A DNA stretch of 64,000 nucleotides. Source: Chitinophaga dinghuensis. GTDB lineage: Bacteria > Bacteroidota > Bacteroidia > Chitinophagales > Chitinophagaceae. The notes beneath the pieces were generated by a model. That model had not been told where the DNA came from, did not search any database, and saw nothing but the letters and a program-made list of their open reading frames with translations. Position 1 is the stretch's first letter, and the number at the start of each line of letters is the position of its first letter. Where the stretch lies: the NCBI RefSeq assembly GCF_003259435.1, contig NZ_QLMA01000001.1, forward strand, positions 372,001 to 436,000, written 5' to 3'. The translations under genes and the position numbers were made by a program. Below are positions 7,343-13,851 of the stretch, piece by piece.

Positions 7343-8554
7343 TTATTTTTTATGAAATGGGGAGATGTCTCGTTTTCGGGCCAGCAGCTTCTTATCTGGG
7401 GGAAGTACATTGGTGCCTTTCATCAGAAAATCCCATCCGAAGCGGTTTTTAATTTGATCGATGGCCTGATATAGCGCAATCATTTCCTGGGTATCGTCAA
7501 AAAGGCTGATCTGATAATTCCCTTGTACGAGGTGACTGAACCGTACGCCTATGAGTCGCACTAACAACCTGCGGTCATATAATTTTTTAAAGAGTTCTTT
7601 TACTTTTTCCAATAGGATATGGTCGGAGCAGCAGTAGGGGATAGATAGCTGTTTGGTAACGGTTTCAAAGTCGGAATACCGGATTTTCACCGTGATGCAT
7701 CCGGTTAGTTTATCCTGTTGTCGTAGTTCGAAGGCAATTTTTTCTGTCATGCGTACCAGTTCGGCGTGCATGAATTCCATATCGATGGTATCGATGGGGA
7801 AGGTACTTTCAGTAGAGATAGATTTTTGTTCATAGTAGGGAACTACGGGAGATTCATCGATGCCGTTGGCTTTTTTCCAGAGGGAAATACCATTTTTTCC
7901 CATCCAGGCTTCCAGTAGGGAAACGGGTACTTCGCTGAGCGTTTTCACGGTTTCTACGCCGCGCCGGCGTAGTTGTGCAGCGGTTTCTTTCCCTACCATG
8001 GGAATTTTTTCTATGTTGAGTGGGGCAAGAAATGATTTCTCTTCACCGAACATGATTTCCAGTTGACCGTTTGGTTTGGCTTCATCGGTGGCTACTTTGG
8101 ATACGAGTTTGTTGGAGGCGAGGCCAAAGGAGATGGGGAGTCCGGATTCTTTGATGATTGTTTTCCTGAGTTCGGTGGTCCATTTGAGGGAGCCGAAATA
8201 TTTATCCATGCCACTGATATCGATATAAAATTCATCGATGGAGGATTTCTCGTAGAGGGGGGCTTTGTCAGCGATGATTTCGGTGACTTCGCGGGATTTA
8301 TTGCTGTATGCTTCCATGTCTCCACTGCGTATGATGGCATGTGGACACAAGCGTAGTGCGGTTTTCATGGGCATGGCAGAGTGGATGCCGTAGCGTCTGG
8401 CTTCGTAGCTGCAGGCAGCTACAACAGCGCGGTCGCTACTGCCGCCTACAAGCAGGGGTTTGCCAATCAGGCTGCTATCCTGTTGGCATTCTACAGAAAC
8501 GAAGAAACAATCAAGGTCGAGATGCGCAATGGCGCGTTGTTGCAACGATATCAT
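7343..8554 (-). CDS. dinB: DNA polymerase IV (DinB, Y family)
   Basis: A 403-residue Y-family translesion polymerase. The palm carboxylates are visible: Asp13 in HLDLDCFFVSVE and Asp107/Glu108 in SSIDEFYID; Phe18 is the likely steric gate against ribonucleotides. The thumb with helix-hairpin-helix (KIPMVGKETAAQLRRRGVET) and the little-finger domain follow. QISLF at residues 348-352 matches the beta-clamp-binding consensus, so the enzyme should be recruited to the replication fork. It bypasses lesions without proofreading. It is the first gene of a minus-strand unit with the error-prone DnaE, 44 bases apart. Its upstream region carries nested inverted repeats overlapping a TATATTTG -7 box, so repression by a LexA-like protein is likely. 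Confidence 0.95.
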   Translation of the reverse strand: MISLQQRAIAHLDLDCFFVSVECQQDSSLIGKPLLVGGSSDRAVVAACSYEARRYGIHSAMPMKTALRLCPHAIIRSGDMEAYSNKSREVTEIIADKAPLYEKSSIDEFYIDISGMDKYFGSLKWTTELRKTIIKESGLPISFGLASNKLVSKVATDEAKPNGQLEIMFGEEKSFLAPLNIEKIPMVGKETAAQLRRRGVETVKTLSEVPVSLLEAWMGKNGISLWKKANGIDESPVVPYYEQKSISTESTFPIDTIDMEFMHAELVRMTEKIAFELRQQDKLTGCITVKIRYSDFETVTKQLSIPYCCSDHILLEKVKELFKKLYDRRLLVRLIGVRFSHLVQGNYQISLFDDTQEMIALYQAIDQIKNRFGWDFLMKGTNVLPPDKKLLARKRDISPFHKK

Positions 8555-8635
8555 AACTCACAGATTTAAAGTGATGTAATCGTTTCAGGGAAAAGTTGGG
8601 TTAGGTGCTGTATATCCCGCACAGTAGCGGGACTT

Positions 8636-8677
8636 CAAATATACTAACATTTTTAGTTTTACTAAAATAATTAGTAT
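8636..8677 (-). promoter_or_regulatory. dinB promoter with nested palindromic operator
   Basis: On the minus strand TATATTTG (8643 to 8636) fits the Bacteroidota -7 box and would start transcription about 75 bases before dinB. Just upstream, where the spacer and -33 lie, two inverted repeats are nested: inner TTTTAGT (8651-8657) and ACTAAAA (8661-8667), outer ATACTAA (8641-8647) and TTAGTAT (8671-8677). A protein bound here would block RNA polymerase. The -33 match is poor (TTTA). Confidence 0.6.
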
Positions 8678-8704
8678 TTAAGGCGGGGAACGGAATGAAT
8701 TTTG

Positions 8705-8712
8705 TAATTTTG
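8705..8712 (+). promoter_or_regulatory. Possible -7 box for the SdpI-like gene
   Basis: TAATTTTG fits TAnnTTTG and lies 95 bases before the SdpI-like start. No TTTG is seen at the right distance upstream. The operator-like repeats of dinB end 27 bases before it, so both divergent genes could share control. Confidence 0.35.
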
Positions 8713-8806
8713 CAACATATAGGGGATTTAATCTGTAATTAGTTAAGCATATGAAAATGAGGTAGAAAGGCATTGAACGTACTCATCTTTTCAAAAGCAG
8801 GTTCCT

Positions 8807-9469
8807 ATGACAAAAACAGATCTTCGCAAAGAGCTTCTTCTCCTGCTACTATTTGTAGCGCCGCTCATTTACATGGGAGTGATATGGAGGAATATACCGG
8901 ATGTGTTCGGGCAGGCGGTAGAGCCTGTTCAGCAGCAAATAAAGACGAAAGAGGACTTCCTGCTGCTTATGATATTTGTCTTTTTTACAAATGCCCTAAT
9001 GTATTTCTTGTTCAGGTATTTGCCAAGAACAGACGATGAGTCGGTTTCCGATCCGGAGTTAATGCACCGGGAATATTACAAGGTTAGATTTGTTATCCAG
9101 ATATTTCTTTCAGCGATCGCATTTATTGTTCTTTTCATGGTGCAAACGAGTCATACTTATGCGATGGAGCGTTGGGCGTTTATTGGAATAGGTCTGCTGA
9201 TAACGGGTGTGGGCTTATATCTGAAGGGGTTAAAGCCCAATAACTATGTAGGGGTGCGTACACCTTGGACGCTTAGGGATCCGGAAATATGGAAGAAAAC
9301 ACATATGATGGCCAGCTCCTTATGGACAGCGGTGGGCATTGTATTGATTGCAGGGGCATTTTTCATGTCGCTCATAACAGGAGTATTTGTTATATTTGTA
9401 GCATCATTTATACTTCCGATATTGCCTTATATATACTCATTCCGATTGGCAAATGAGGATAAGGGTTAA
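8807..9469 (+). CDS. SdpI family integral membrane protein
   Basis: A 220-residue membrane protein with about six hydrophobic segments (roughly residues 8-26, 51-70, 94-113, 122-140, 170-189 and 191-211). The family hallmark of SdpI is clear: NNYVGVRTPWTL (145-156), then RDPEIWKKTH between membrane helices. SdpI of Bacillus gives immunity to the SdpC toxin and can sequester the SdpR repressor; in Bacteroidota the family is common and usually of unknown role. No SdpA/B/C or SdpR homologue is adjacent, so a toxin-immunity function cannot be inferred here. The gene stands alone, followed by a good terminator shared with the convergent membrane-protein gene. Confidence 0.88.
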   Translation: MTKTDLRKELLLLLLFVAPLIYMGVIWRNIPDVFGQAVEPVQQQIKTKEDFLLLMIFVFFTNALMYFLFRYLPRTDDESVSDPELMHREYYKVRFVIQIFLSAIAFIVLFMVQTSHTYAMERWAFIGIGLLITGVGLYLKGLKPNNYVGVRTPWTLRDPEIWKKTHMMASSLWTAVGIVLIAGAFFMSLITGVFVIFVASFILPILPYIYSFRLANEDKG

Positions 9470-9505
9470 CAAGAAACGATTAATAGTGGTCAATACATAA
9501 AAAGA

Positions 9506-9540
9506 AATGGCGGCTCTGACAAGGCCGCCATTATTATTTT
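9506..9540. terminator. Terminator between convergent genes
   Basis: Stem AATGGCGGC (9506-9514) pairs with GCCGCCATT (9524-9532) around a 9-base loop, followed by a TA/T-rich tail. It serves the SdpI-like gene and, read the other way, the gene ending at 9558. Confidence 0.8.
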
Positions 9541-9557
9541 GGGAGTAATTACACGGA

Positions 9558-9998
9558 TTAATAGAACCCTCTCTGACCTTTAGTCATTACCAGACCGATG
9601 ATAATAAGAATTAACACCAGGGCAATGCCGTAGAAGTTCAGCGCCAGTTTGTGTTTTTTGGCTGCATCGGTTGCCTTCTTCACTTTAGACTTACCAATAT
9701 GTACCAGTGCAATGGCAATGATGGCCAGCGTTTCATGTTCTACCGTAAAGAAACGGAGAATAGGCTCCTTCATAGCTGCGCCCATATCTGCGCGGGCAGC
9801 AGTAACGAGACTGCTCGTAAAGAACAGGATAATTCCAACCAGCAGCTGGATATCGCAGGCGATCATAAAGAAAAGCCCTGCTTTATTATCAGCAGCGGTG
9901 AAAGGCGTTTTACCAGAAACGCCTTTGTAAGCACGGATGACGGCCCAGATACCTGTGAGCAGTACTGCCCATCTCAAAATGGAATGTACAAGTAACAT
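9558..9998 (-). CDS. Small integral membrane protein of unknown function
   Basis: A 146-residue protein with four predicted membrane helices (near residues 5-22, 41-62, 83-102 and 122-141). It begins MLLVHSILRWAVLL; His and Arg residues sit at membrane borders (HSILRW, VEHETLAII, ALVHIGKSKVKK), a pattern that would be compatible with a small heme- or quinone-type membrane protein, but no conserved ligand motif was recognised. The cytoplasmic loop after the third helix is strongly basic. Similar small proteins are found across Chitinophagaceae as hypotheticals. A TATTTTTG box on the minus strand (10031 to 10024) is a reasonable -7 element. It is divergent from the HTH-S24 regulator with a 113-base gap. 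Confidence 0.75.
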   Translation of the reverse strand: MLLVHSILRWAVLLTGIWAVIRAYKGVSGKTPFTAADNKAGLFFMIACDIQLLVGIILFFTSSLVTAARADMGAAMKEPILRFFTVEHETLAIIAIALVHIGKSKVKKATDAAKKHKLALNFYGIALVLILIIIGLVMTKGQRGFY

Positions 9999-10051
9999 AA
10001 GTTAGTGAGTTGATTAATCCGGGCAAAAATAAGTTCTGATTCGCAGATATA

Positions 10052-10108
10052 TTTGGTAAATGATAAAAATATTTGCTAATTTTGTTAGCAAAGTACTAAA
10101 TTGTTTAG
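10052..10108 (+). promoter_or_regulatory. Promoter and palindromic auto-operator of the HTH-S24 regulator
   Basis: TTTG (10052-10055), a 21-base spacer and TAATTTTG (10077-10084) form a promoter. A palindrome with arms TTTGCTAA (10072-10079) and TTAGCAAA (10085-10092) is centred on the -7 box. A second small inverted repeat, CTAAA (10096-10100) and TTTAG (10104-10108), lies just before the start codon. The positions suggest self-repression. Confidence 0.65.
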
Positions 10109-10111
10109 GTT

Positions 10112-10864
10112 ATGTCCGTAGTATGCCAGAATTTGAAATATCTGCGTAAGCAAAAAGGCTGGACGCAGCAAGAGTTTGCCGATAAACTTGGCATCAAGCG
10201 TTCCCTGCTCGGCGCATATGAAGAAGAGCGTGCGGAGCCGAGAACAGAAGTGCTGGAACAGGTCAGCGATATGTTCCGGGTAACAATAGATGATCTGCTT
10301 CGCAGAGATCTGGGTTCCCAAAAGGATAACTTCCTGGAAAAACGTCGTCAGCAAAAATTGGGCAGCAGCAGGCAGTCCATCACCTTTGTTCCGGTAAAAG
10401 CTGCTGCAGGTTATCTGGCAGGCTATAACGATGAGGAATTCATCGAAGAGTTGAACACCTTCACGTTGCCAATGCTGGGCGCCGGCGATTACAGAGCCTT
10501 TGAAATAGCCGGGGATTCTATGCTGCCGGTAACTTCCGGATCTGTAATTGTCTGCCATAAGGTAGATGGCTGGGAAGAAATTAAAAACAATGAAACATAC
10601 GTGGTAGTCACTTCCCGCGGTGGTATTGTTTTTAAACGTATCGTAAAAAGCAACCGCTCTAAATCGAAGATTACCCTCGTCTCCGACAACAATCAATTCG
10701 AGCCTTATGCGGTAGAAATGGAGGATGTGCTGGAACTCTGGCAGTCAGATGCCATCGTCAGCAAATCCAGTCAGCAAAGCCGTATGAGCGTGAATCACCT
10801 GGCAGATATGGTGAGCCAGCTGCAGGATCAGGTGAGCATGTTGAAAAAGAAAATAAAAGACTAA
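10112..10864 (+). CDS. LexA/UmuD-like regulator: Xre HTH plus S24 peptidase domain
   Basis: A 250-residue regulator. Residues 5-62 form an Xre-type helix-turn-helix (GWTQQEFADKLGIKRSLLGAYEE). Residues ~90-215 are an S24 peptidase domain: a candidate self-cleavage site Ala99-Gly100 in VKAAAGY, catalytic Ser136 in AGDSMLP and catalytic Lys175 in GGIVFKR. Residues 225-250 look like a short coiled coil (LADMVSQLQDQVSMLKKK), possibly for oligomerisation. This is the architecture of phage CI and LexA repressors that cleave themselves when RecA filaments form. Because a dinB-dnaE cassette lies 1.5 kb away and its promoter has related half-sites, a role as its repressor is plausible. No phage genes are nearby, so it is probably a chromosomal regulator. 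Confidence 0.9.
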   Translation: MSVVCQNLKYLRKQKGWTQQEFADKLGIKRSLLGAYEEERAEPRTEVLEQVSDMFRVTIDDLLRRDLGSQKDNFLEKRRQQKLGSSRQSITFVPVKAAAGYLAGYNDEEFIEELNTFTLPMLGAGDYRAFEIAGDSMLPVTSGSVIVCHKVDGWEEIKNNETYVVVTSRGGIVFKRIVKSNRSKSKITLVSDNNQFEPYAVEMEDVLELWQSDAIVSKSSQQSRMSVNHLADMVSQLQDQVSMLKKKIKD

Positions 10865-11384
10865 ATAAAGTAACCTGTTGCCAACATACTGCCCTTCAGG
10901 CAGTAAATTCCACAGGTAGCGCCATTTCGTTCCGGAATGCGTGTCATTTCATTGATTTTTTACTGCGGGAAGAATGCCCGCAGTCTTTATCTGCGGGAGC
11001 AGATCGGGCGCCCTATTCCGTATCTGTTCCCAGCTATCCAGATTTCCTTGTTTCCGGATTTTCCTACGTTTCCGAGAACAACCCCGTTATTGCCCGGTTG
11101 CCCGCTGATCCCGGTAATTAGCAGTTATTACCGTGACCACCAGGTAACCGTAGCAAACGGGAAAAATCAGGCAAAACCGGCAGAAAAGCTGCCCATTTAC
11201 CCAACTTACTAATTCAAAGTAATTAGTACATGCCTGAAAACCGGTACACAAAGGCACAAGATGATGCCCGTTGCAGTTTTGCGCCTTTGTGTACCGCGGC
11301 AACTCCGGTCATTCTTTGGCTAATCGGCCGAAAAATCATAATTTAATTGACGATTTCAATCCGATCACCCAAATAGTTCTATCT
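10865..11384. other. Intergenic region with three inverted repeats
   Basis: No convincing gene was found in these 520 bases. Hairpins are TACTGCC/GGCAGTA (10887-10905), ACTGCGGG/CCCGCAGT (10962-10984), TACTAATT/AATTAGTA (11207-11228) and a 14-bp repeat at 11242-11296. The first two may help end the regulator transcript, though neither has a T run. The last two precede the cupin gene and may lie in its leader. Confidence 0.6.
11242..11296. repeat. 14-bp inverted repeat upstream of the cupin gene
   Basis: Arms 11242-11255 (CGGTACACAAAGGC) and 11283-11296 (GCCTTTGTGTACCG) are exact reverse complements, separated by 27 bases. Transcribed, it would give a stable stem-loop about 90 bases before the cupin start. 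Confidence 0.75.
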
Positions 11385-11711
11385 ATGAGGTTCCATGTAT
11401 CTATTGCTGAAGCGATGCAACAGCTAAAGAAAAGTGAAGATGATTTCGCAGTGCTCTTTGAACATGGCAGCATGCGCGGCATTATCTTCAGACCCGAAGA
11501 ACTGGATGATCAGGAACCCCATATTCAGGACGAAATCTATATTGTACTCAAAGGATCCGGTGATTTTACCCTCGAAGAAAAAACGGTTAAGGTAGGGCCC
11601 GGTGACTTCCTCTTCGTTCCCGCAGGCGCCGAACATCAATTCACGAACTTCAGCCCTGACCTGCTTTTATGGGTTATTTTCTATGGTGAAGAAGGAGGTG
11701 AAGAAGATTGA
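11385..11711 (+). CDS. Single-domain cupin protein
   Basis: A 108-residue cupin_2 protein: one small beta-barrel. The first cupin motif is PHIQDEIYIVLKGSGDFTLEE, with His, Glu and a Gly-rich turn, and the second is VGPGDFLFVPAGAEHQFTNFS, with the metal-ligand His. A divalent metal site is therefore likely, but the reaction or ligand cannot be told from the sequence. The frame is open upstream to 11271, but ATG 11385 is preferred because residues before it show no cupin similarity and cross the upstream hairpin. The C-terminus is acidic (YGEEGGEED). The rpsU promoter begins about 20 bases after its stop. Confidence 0.82.
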   Translation: MRFHVSIAEAMQQLKKSEDDFAVLFEHGSMRGIIFRPEELDDQEPHIQDEIYIVLKGSGDFTLEEKTVKVGPGDFLFVPAGAEHQFTNFSPDLLLWVIFYGEEGGEED

Positions 11712-11730
11712 GAGAAAAAAATAGATCCTT

Positions 11731-11761
11731 TTTGGTTTTAAAAAATATTGTGTTATCTTTG
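11731..11761 (+). promoter_or_regulatory. rpsU promoter
   Basis: TTTG (11731-11734), 19 bases, TATCTTTG (11754-11761): an exact match to the Bacteroidota housekeeping promoter, placed 28 bases before the rpsU start codon. Confidence 0.85.
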
Positions 11762-11788
11762 CGTTCCTAAAAATAAGAGGCAAAAATT

Positions 11789-11986
11789 ATGTTGATAATT
11801 GATTCTAAAGATTGCGAAAACATAGACAAGGCGCTGAAAAAGTACAAGAAGAAATTTGAGAAAGCTCGCATCCTGCTGCAACTCAGATCACGCCAGTCTT
11901 TTACCAAACCTTCTGTTAAACGTCGTAATGAAGTGCTGAAAGCAGTTTATAAACAACAGTTGGCTTCTGGTAAAATTGAAGGATAA
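11789..11986 (+). CDS. rpsU: 30S ribosomal protein bS21
   Basis: A 65-residue, strongly basic protein of the small ribosomal subunit, located near the 3' end of 16S rRNA and the anti-Shine-Dalgarno region. The features are the N-terminal strand MLIIDSKDCENIDKALKKYKKKFEK and the helix-rich RRQ-type middle LRSRQSFTKPSVKRRNEVLKA. Length fits the Bacteroidota version (63-66). In this phylum bS21 is known to help shield the anti-Shine-Dalgarno sequence, in line with the scarcity of Shine-Dalgarno sites in this window. It has its own strong promoter and lies upstream of the Xer recombinase gene. Confidence 0.95.
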   Translation: MLIIDSKDCENIDKALKKYKKKFEKARILLQLRSRQSFTKPSVKRRNEVLKAVYKQQLASGKIEG

Positions 11987-11992
11987 TTCCTA

Positions 11993-12014
11993 TTGCTAAT
12001 TTATTCGTTAGCAA
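11993..12014. repeat. Inverted repeat TTGCTAA/TTAGCAA after rpsU
   Basis: Arms 11993-11999 and 12008-12014 with an 8-base spacer, starting 7 bases after the rpsU stop. The arms are the same 7-mers as in the auto-operator of the HTH-S24 regulator, where the spacer is 5. No T run follows, so it is a poor terminator. Confidence 0.6.
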
Positions 12015-12024
12015 CTCAAAATAT

Positions 12025-12064
12025 TTGATGATTGTAAGGTTTTTAATAACTTTACAATCATCAA
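12025..12064 (+). terminator. 13-bp hairpin just before the Xer recombinase start
   Basis: TTGATGATTGTAA (12025-12037) and TTACAATCATCAA (12052-12064) are perfect complements with a 14-base loop, followed by TCTTTTTG. It can end the rpsU transcript. Because it finishes 7 bases before the GTG start of the next gene, it could also act as an attenuator or hide the translation start. Confidence 0.7.
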
Positions 12065-12071
12065 TCTTTTT

Positions 12072-13013
12072 GTGTTGAACGAAGAACTCTACTCCTTATC
12101 CGAGCGTTTCCTGACTCACCTGGAGCTCGAAAAACGGTATTCTGAACATACCAGCAGGGCCTATCGCAGCGATATGTCCCAATTCCTTTCCTTTATTACC
12201 GCCAAATTTGGCCGTACCATCCTCACCGATATCTCCCATATTATGATACGCGAATGGCTATCAACCAATATGGATAAATCCGTGACGGCCAAAAGCGTTA
12301 ACCGGAAAATCTCTACCCTTAAATCATTCTTCAAATACTGCCTCCGGCAAGGACTGATTAAACAAAGTCCAATGGTGAAAGTCATTTCCCCAAAAATCAG
12401 TAAACGCCTACCCGGATTTATTGATGAAAAAGGTATGCGCGCCCTGGAAGAAAATGTCAGCCCCGTATCCCTGACTTCCTCCATCATATTCACAGACGAT
12501 TTTGAAGGACGTACACACCGACTCATTTTCGAAGTGTTTTATCAGACGGGCATCCGTTTGTCTGAATTAATAGGCCTGGAAGAATTCAAAGTAGATAAAC
12601 GTAATCTCACCATCAAAGTGCTGGGAAAAGGGAGTAAAGAGCGACTGATTCCCATCAATAACGCATTAGCTGCACTGATAGAGGACTATAAGTCCGAAAA
12701 GAGAGCGCACCTGGAAGGATTTGAGGAAAAGGTACTCTTTGTACATCCCCACACAGGAAAGAAGCTGTATTCCAAGTATGTCTACCTCACCGTCAGAAGA
12801 TACCTGACAGAACATCAGATTACTACGCTGAAGAAGAAAAGTCCGCATTTACTGCGACATACCTTCGCTACCCATCTTACCAATAATGGCGCGGACCTCA
12901 ATGCGGTAAAGGAGCTGCTGGGACATGCCTCCCTCGCTGCTACGCAGGTGTATACGCATAATACCATTGGCAAACTGAAAGAAGTACATAAACAGGCGCA
13001 CCCGAAAGCATAG
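12072..13013 (+). CDS. xerC: Tyrosine recombinase XerC/XerD
   Basis: A 313-residue tyrosine site-specific recombinase. The N-terminal ~100 residues form the SAM-like core-binding domain (YSEHTSRAYRSDMSQFLSFI). The catalytic domain carries the full set: Arg162 in TGIRLSEL, Lys186 in LGKGSKER, His259 and Arg262 in HLLRHTFATHL, His285 in LLGHASL and the nucleophile Tyr294 in TQVYTHN. Length and sequence fit chromosomal Xer proteins that resolve chromosome dimers at dif, rather than a mobile-element integrase; the setting among ribosomal genes agrees. Translation starts at GTG 12072, with TTG 12075 as an alternative, and a strong hairpin ends 7 bases upstream. XerC versus XerD cannot be decided here. 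Confidence 0.92.
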   Translation: MLNEELYSLSERFLTHLELEKRYSEHTSRAYRSDMSQFLSFITAKFGRTILTDISHIMIREWLSTNMDKSVTAKSVNRKISTLKSFFKYCLRQGLIKQSPMVKVISPKISKRLPGFIDEKGMRALEENVSPVSLTSSIIFTDDFEGRTHRLIFEVFYQTGIRLSELIGLEEFKVDKRNLTIKVLGKGSKERLIPINNALAALIEDYKSEKRAHLEGFEEKVLFVHPHTGKKLYSKYVYLTVRRYLTEHQITTLKKKSPHLLRHTFATHLTNNGADLNAVKELLGHASLAATQVYTHNTIGKLKEVHKQAHPKA

Positions 13014-13020
13014 GTGGCGT

Positions 13021-13075
13021 ATGTATAAAACGGAAGAAGGGGCTGAATTTCAGCCCCTTCTTCCGTTTTATACAT
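13021..13075. terminator. 55-bp near-perfect palindrome after xerC
   Basis: Arms 13021-13047 and 13049-13075 (27 bases each) are exact reverse complements around one central base. The stem contains GGAAGAAGGGGCTG and ends in AAAA/TTTT, so it is an unusually long bidirectional terminator located 7 bases after the xerC stop. Confidence 0.85.
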
Positions 13076-13506
13076 ATCTGCTGCTAGCGCTTATATTCCG
13101 GCCGGAAACGGATAAAATCCTGGGCACGACTATTGTTTCTCTGTTGGGGAACAGCCGGAATTACAGATAATATGTGGCAATGTGATAGGGAGACACGGAT
13201 GCACAGGTCTGATCAGCTATTTGAAAATGAGAGCTGAACGCAGCATTTTCAGCGGTCCTTGAGGAGTGCTGAGCTCAGTCTGGGCGGGCGATTGCAGGAA
13301 GCGTAACAAAAGGTTGTTTATAGTGTTGAATATGTTAGATATCAGGCAGATAATTTCATTTTAACAAAATATTACGCGGTATAGTAGCAGCGAATAGATA
13401 AAGTGAGTATATTAGTACAAGAAGTTCTTTCACACTAAAGAGAATGCCTATAGCCAAGCATTACCCATTAGTACACAGATTGTTAAAATTTAAAAAAATT
13501 AGTGCT
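13076..13506. other. Intergenic region, candidate structured RNA
   Basis: No credible protein gene lies in these 431 bases. Two structures stand out: a long-range pair ATTCCGGC (13095-13102) and GCCGGAAT (13154-13161), and a hairpin at 13223-13250 with GAAAAT/ATTTTC outside and GCTG/CAGC inside. No clear T-run terminator was seen before the hpf start. It may be a long hpf leader or a separate RNA gene. Confidence 0.45.
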
Positions 13507-13806
13507 ATGAACGTTCAAATTCAAACTGTGCATTTCGATGCTGATTCAAAATTGATTGATCACGTGAACAGAAAAATTCAGAAATTGAACACGTTCCATG
13601 ATCGAATAGTAAGCGTGGATGTTTTTCTAAAGTTGGACAATTTAGCGCATCAGATAAAAGATAAAATTGCGGAGATAAGAGTCCGAATACCGCGACAGGA
13701 CTTGTTTGTAAAGCACGAGTCTAAATCCTTCGAGGAGTCATTTGACCTAGCATTTGACTCATTAATCAACCAGGTAAAACGCAGTAAAGAGAAAAAACTT
13801 CAATAA
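13507..13806 (+). CDS. hpf: Ribosome hibernation promoting factor HPF/RaiA
   Basis: A short-form ribosome-associated inhibitor of 99 residues (the family fold is beta-alpha-beta-beta-beta-alpha). Recognisable parts are MNVQIQTVHFDADSKLIDHVNRKIQKL, where the Bacteroidota start motif 'v.f.AD..Li..i..Ki.kL' is clear, VDVFLKLDN and IRVRIPRQDLFVKHESKSFEESFD. Such proteins bind the decoding centre and stabilise idle ribosomes in stationary phase. The frame is open to 13444, but ATG 13507 is preferred because the family begins there. The long C-terminal domain of the dimerising type is missing. A consensus promoter for the tRNA operon begins 15 bases after its stop. Confidence 0.92.
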   Translation: MNVQIQTVHFDADSKLIDHVNRKIQKLNTFHDRIVSVDVFLKLDNLAHQIKDKIAEIRVRIPRQDLFVKHESKSFEESFDLAFDSLINQVKRSKEKKLQ

Positions 13807-13820
13807 TTTTTTGAAATAAT

Positions 13821-13851
13821 TTTGGAAATATCAATTCCTTTGCTACCTTTG
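13821..13851 (+). promoter_or_regulatory. First promoter of the tRNA/tuf operon
   Basis: TTTG (13821-13824), 19 bases, TACCTTTG (13844-13851). Exact consensus match located just after hpf. The early transcript can fold: ATCCC (13854-13858) with the later GGGAT, and the -7 region itself is echoed as an inverted copy GGTAAAAGGTAG near 13876-13887. Confidence 0.75.

Noticed and set aside
8807..9469. Toxin-immunity gene of an Sdp-like cannibalism system
   Set aside because: The SdpI-family motif is real, but no SdpC-like toxin, SdpA/SdpB maturation genes or SdpR-like repressor are adjacent.
11000..11140. Minus-strand frame with Gly every third residue in part (GISGQPGNNG), reminiscent of collagen-like repeats
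   Set aside because: Only about 40 codons, with stop codons on both sides and no start; the triplet pattern quickly breaks down.
12072..13013. Possible phage or island integrase
   Set aside because: The sequence and the setting beside rpsU and hpf fit the housekeeping Xer recombinase; no phage genes or attachment repeats were seen.
13444..13506. N-terminal extension of the hibernation factor
   Set aside because: The family begins at the later ATG 13507, and the extra 21 residues have no similarity to it.
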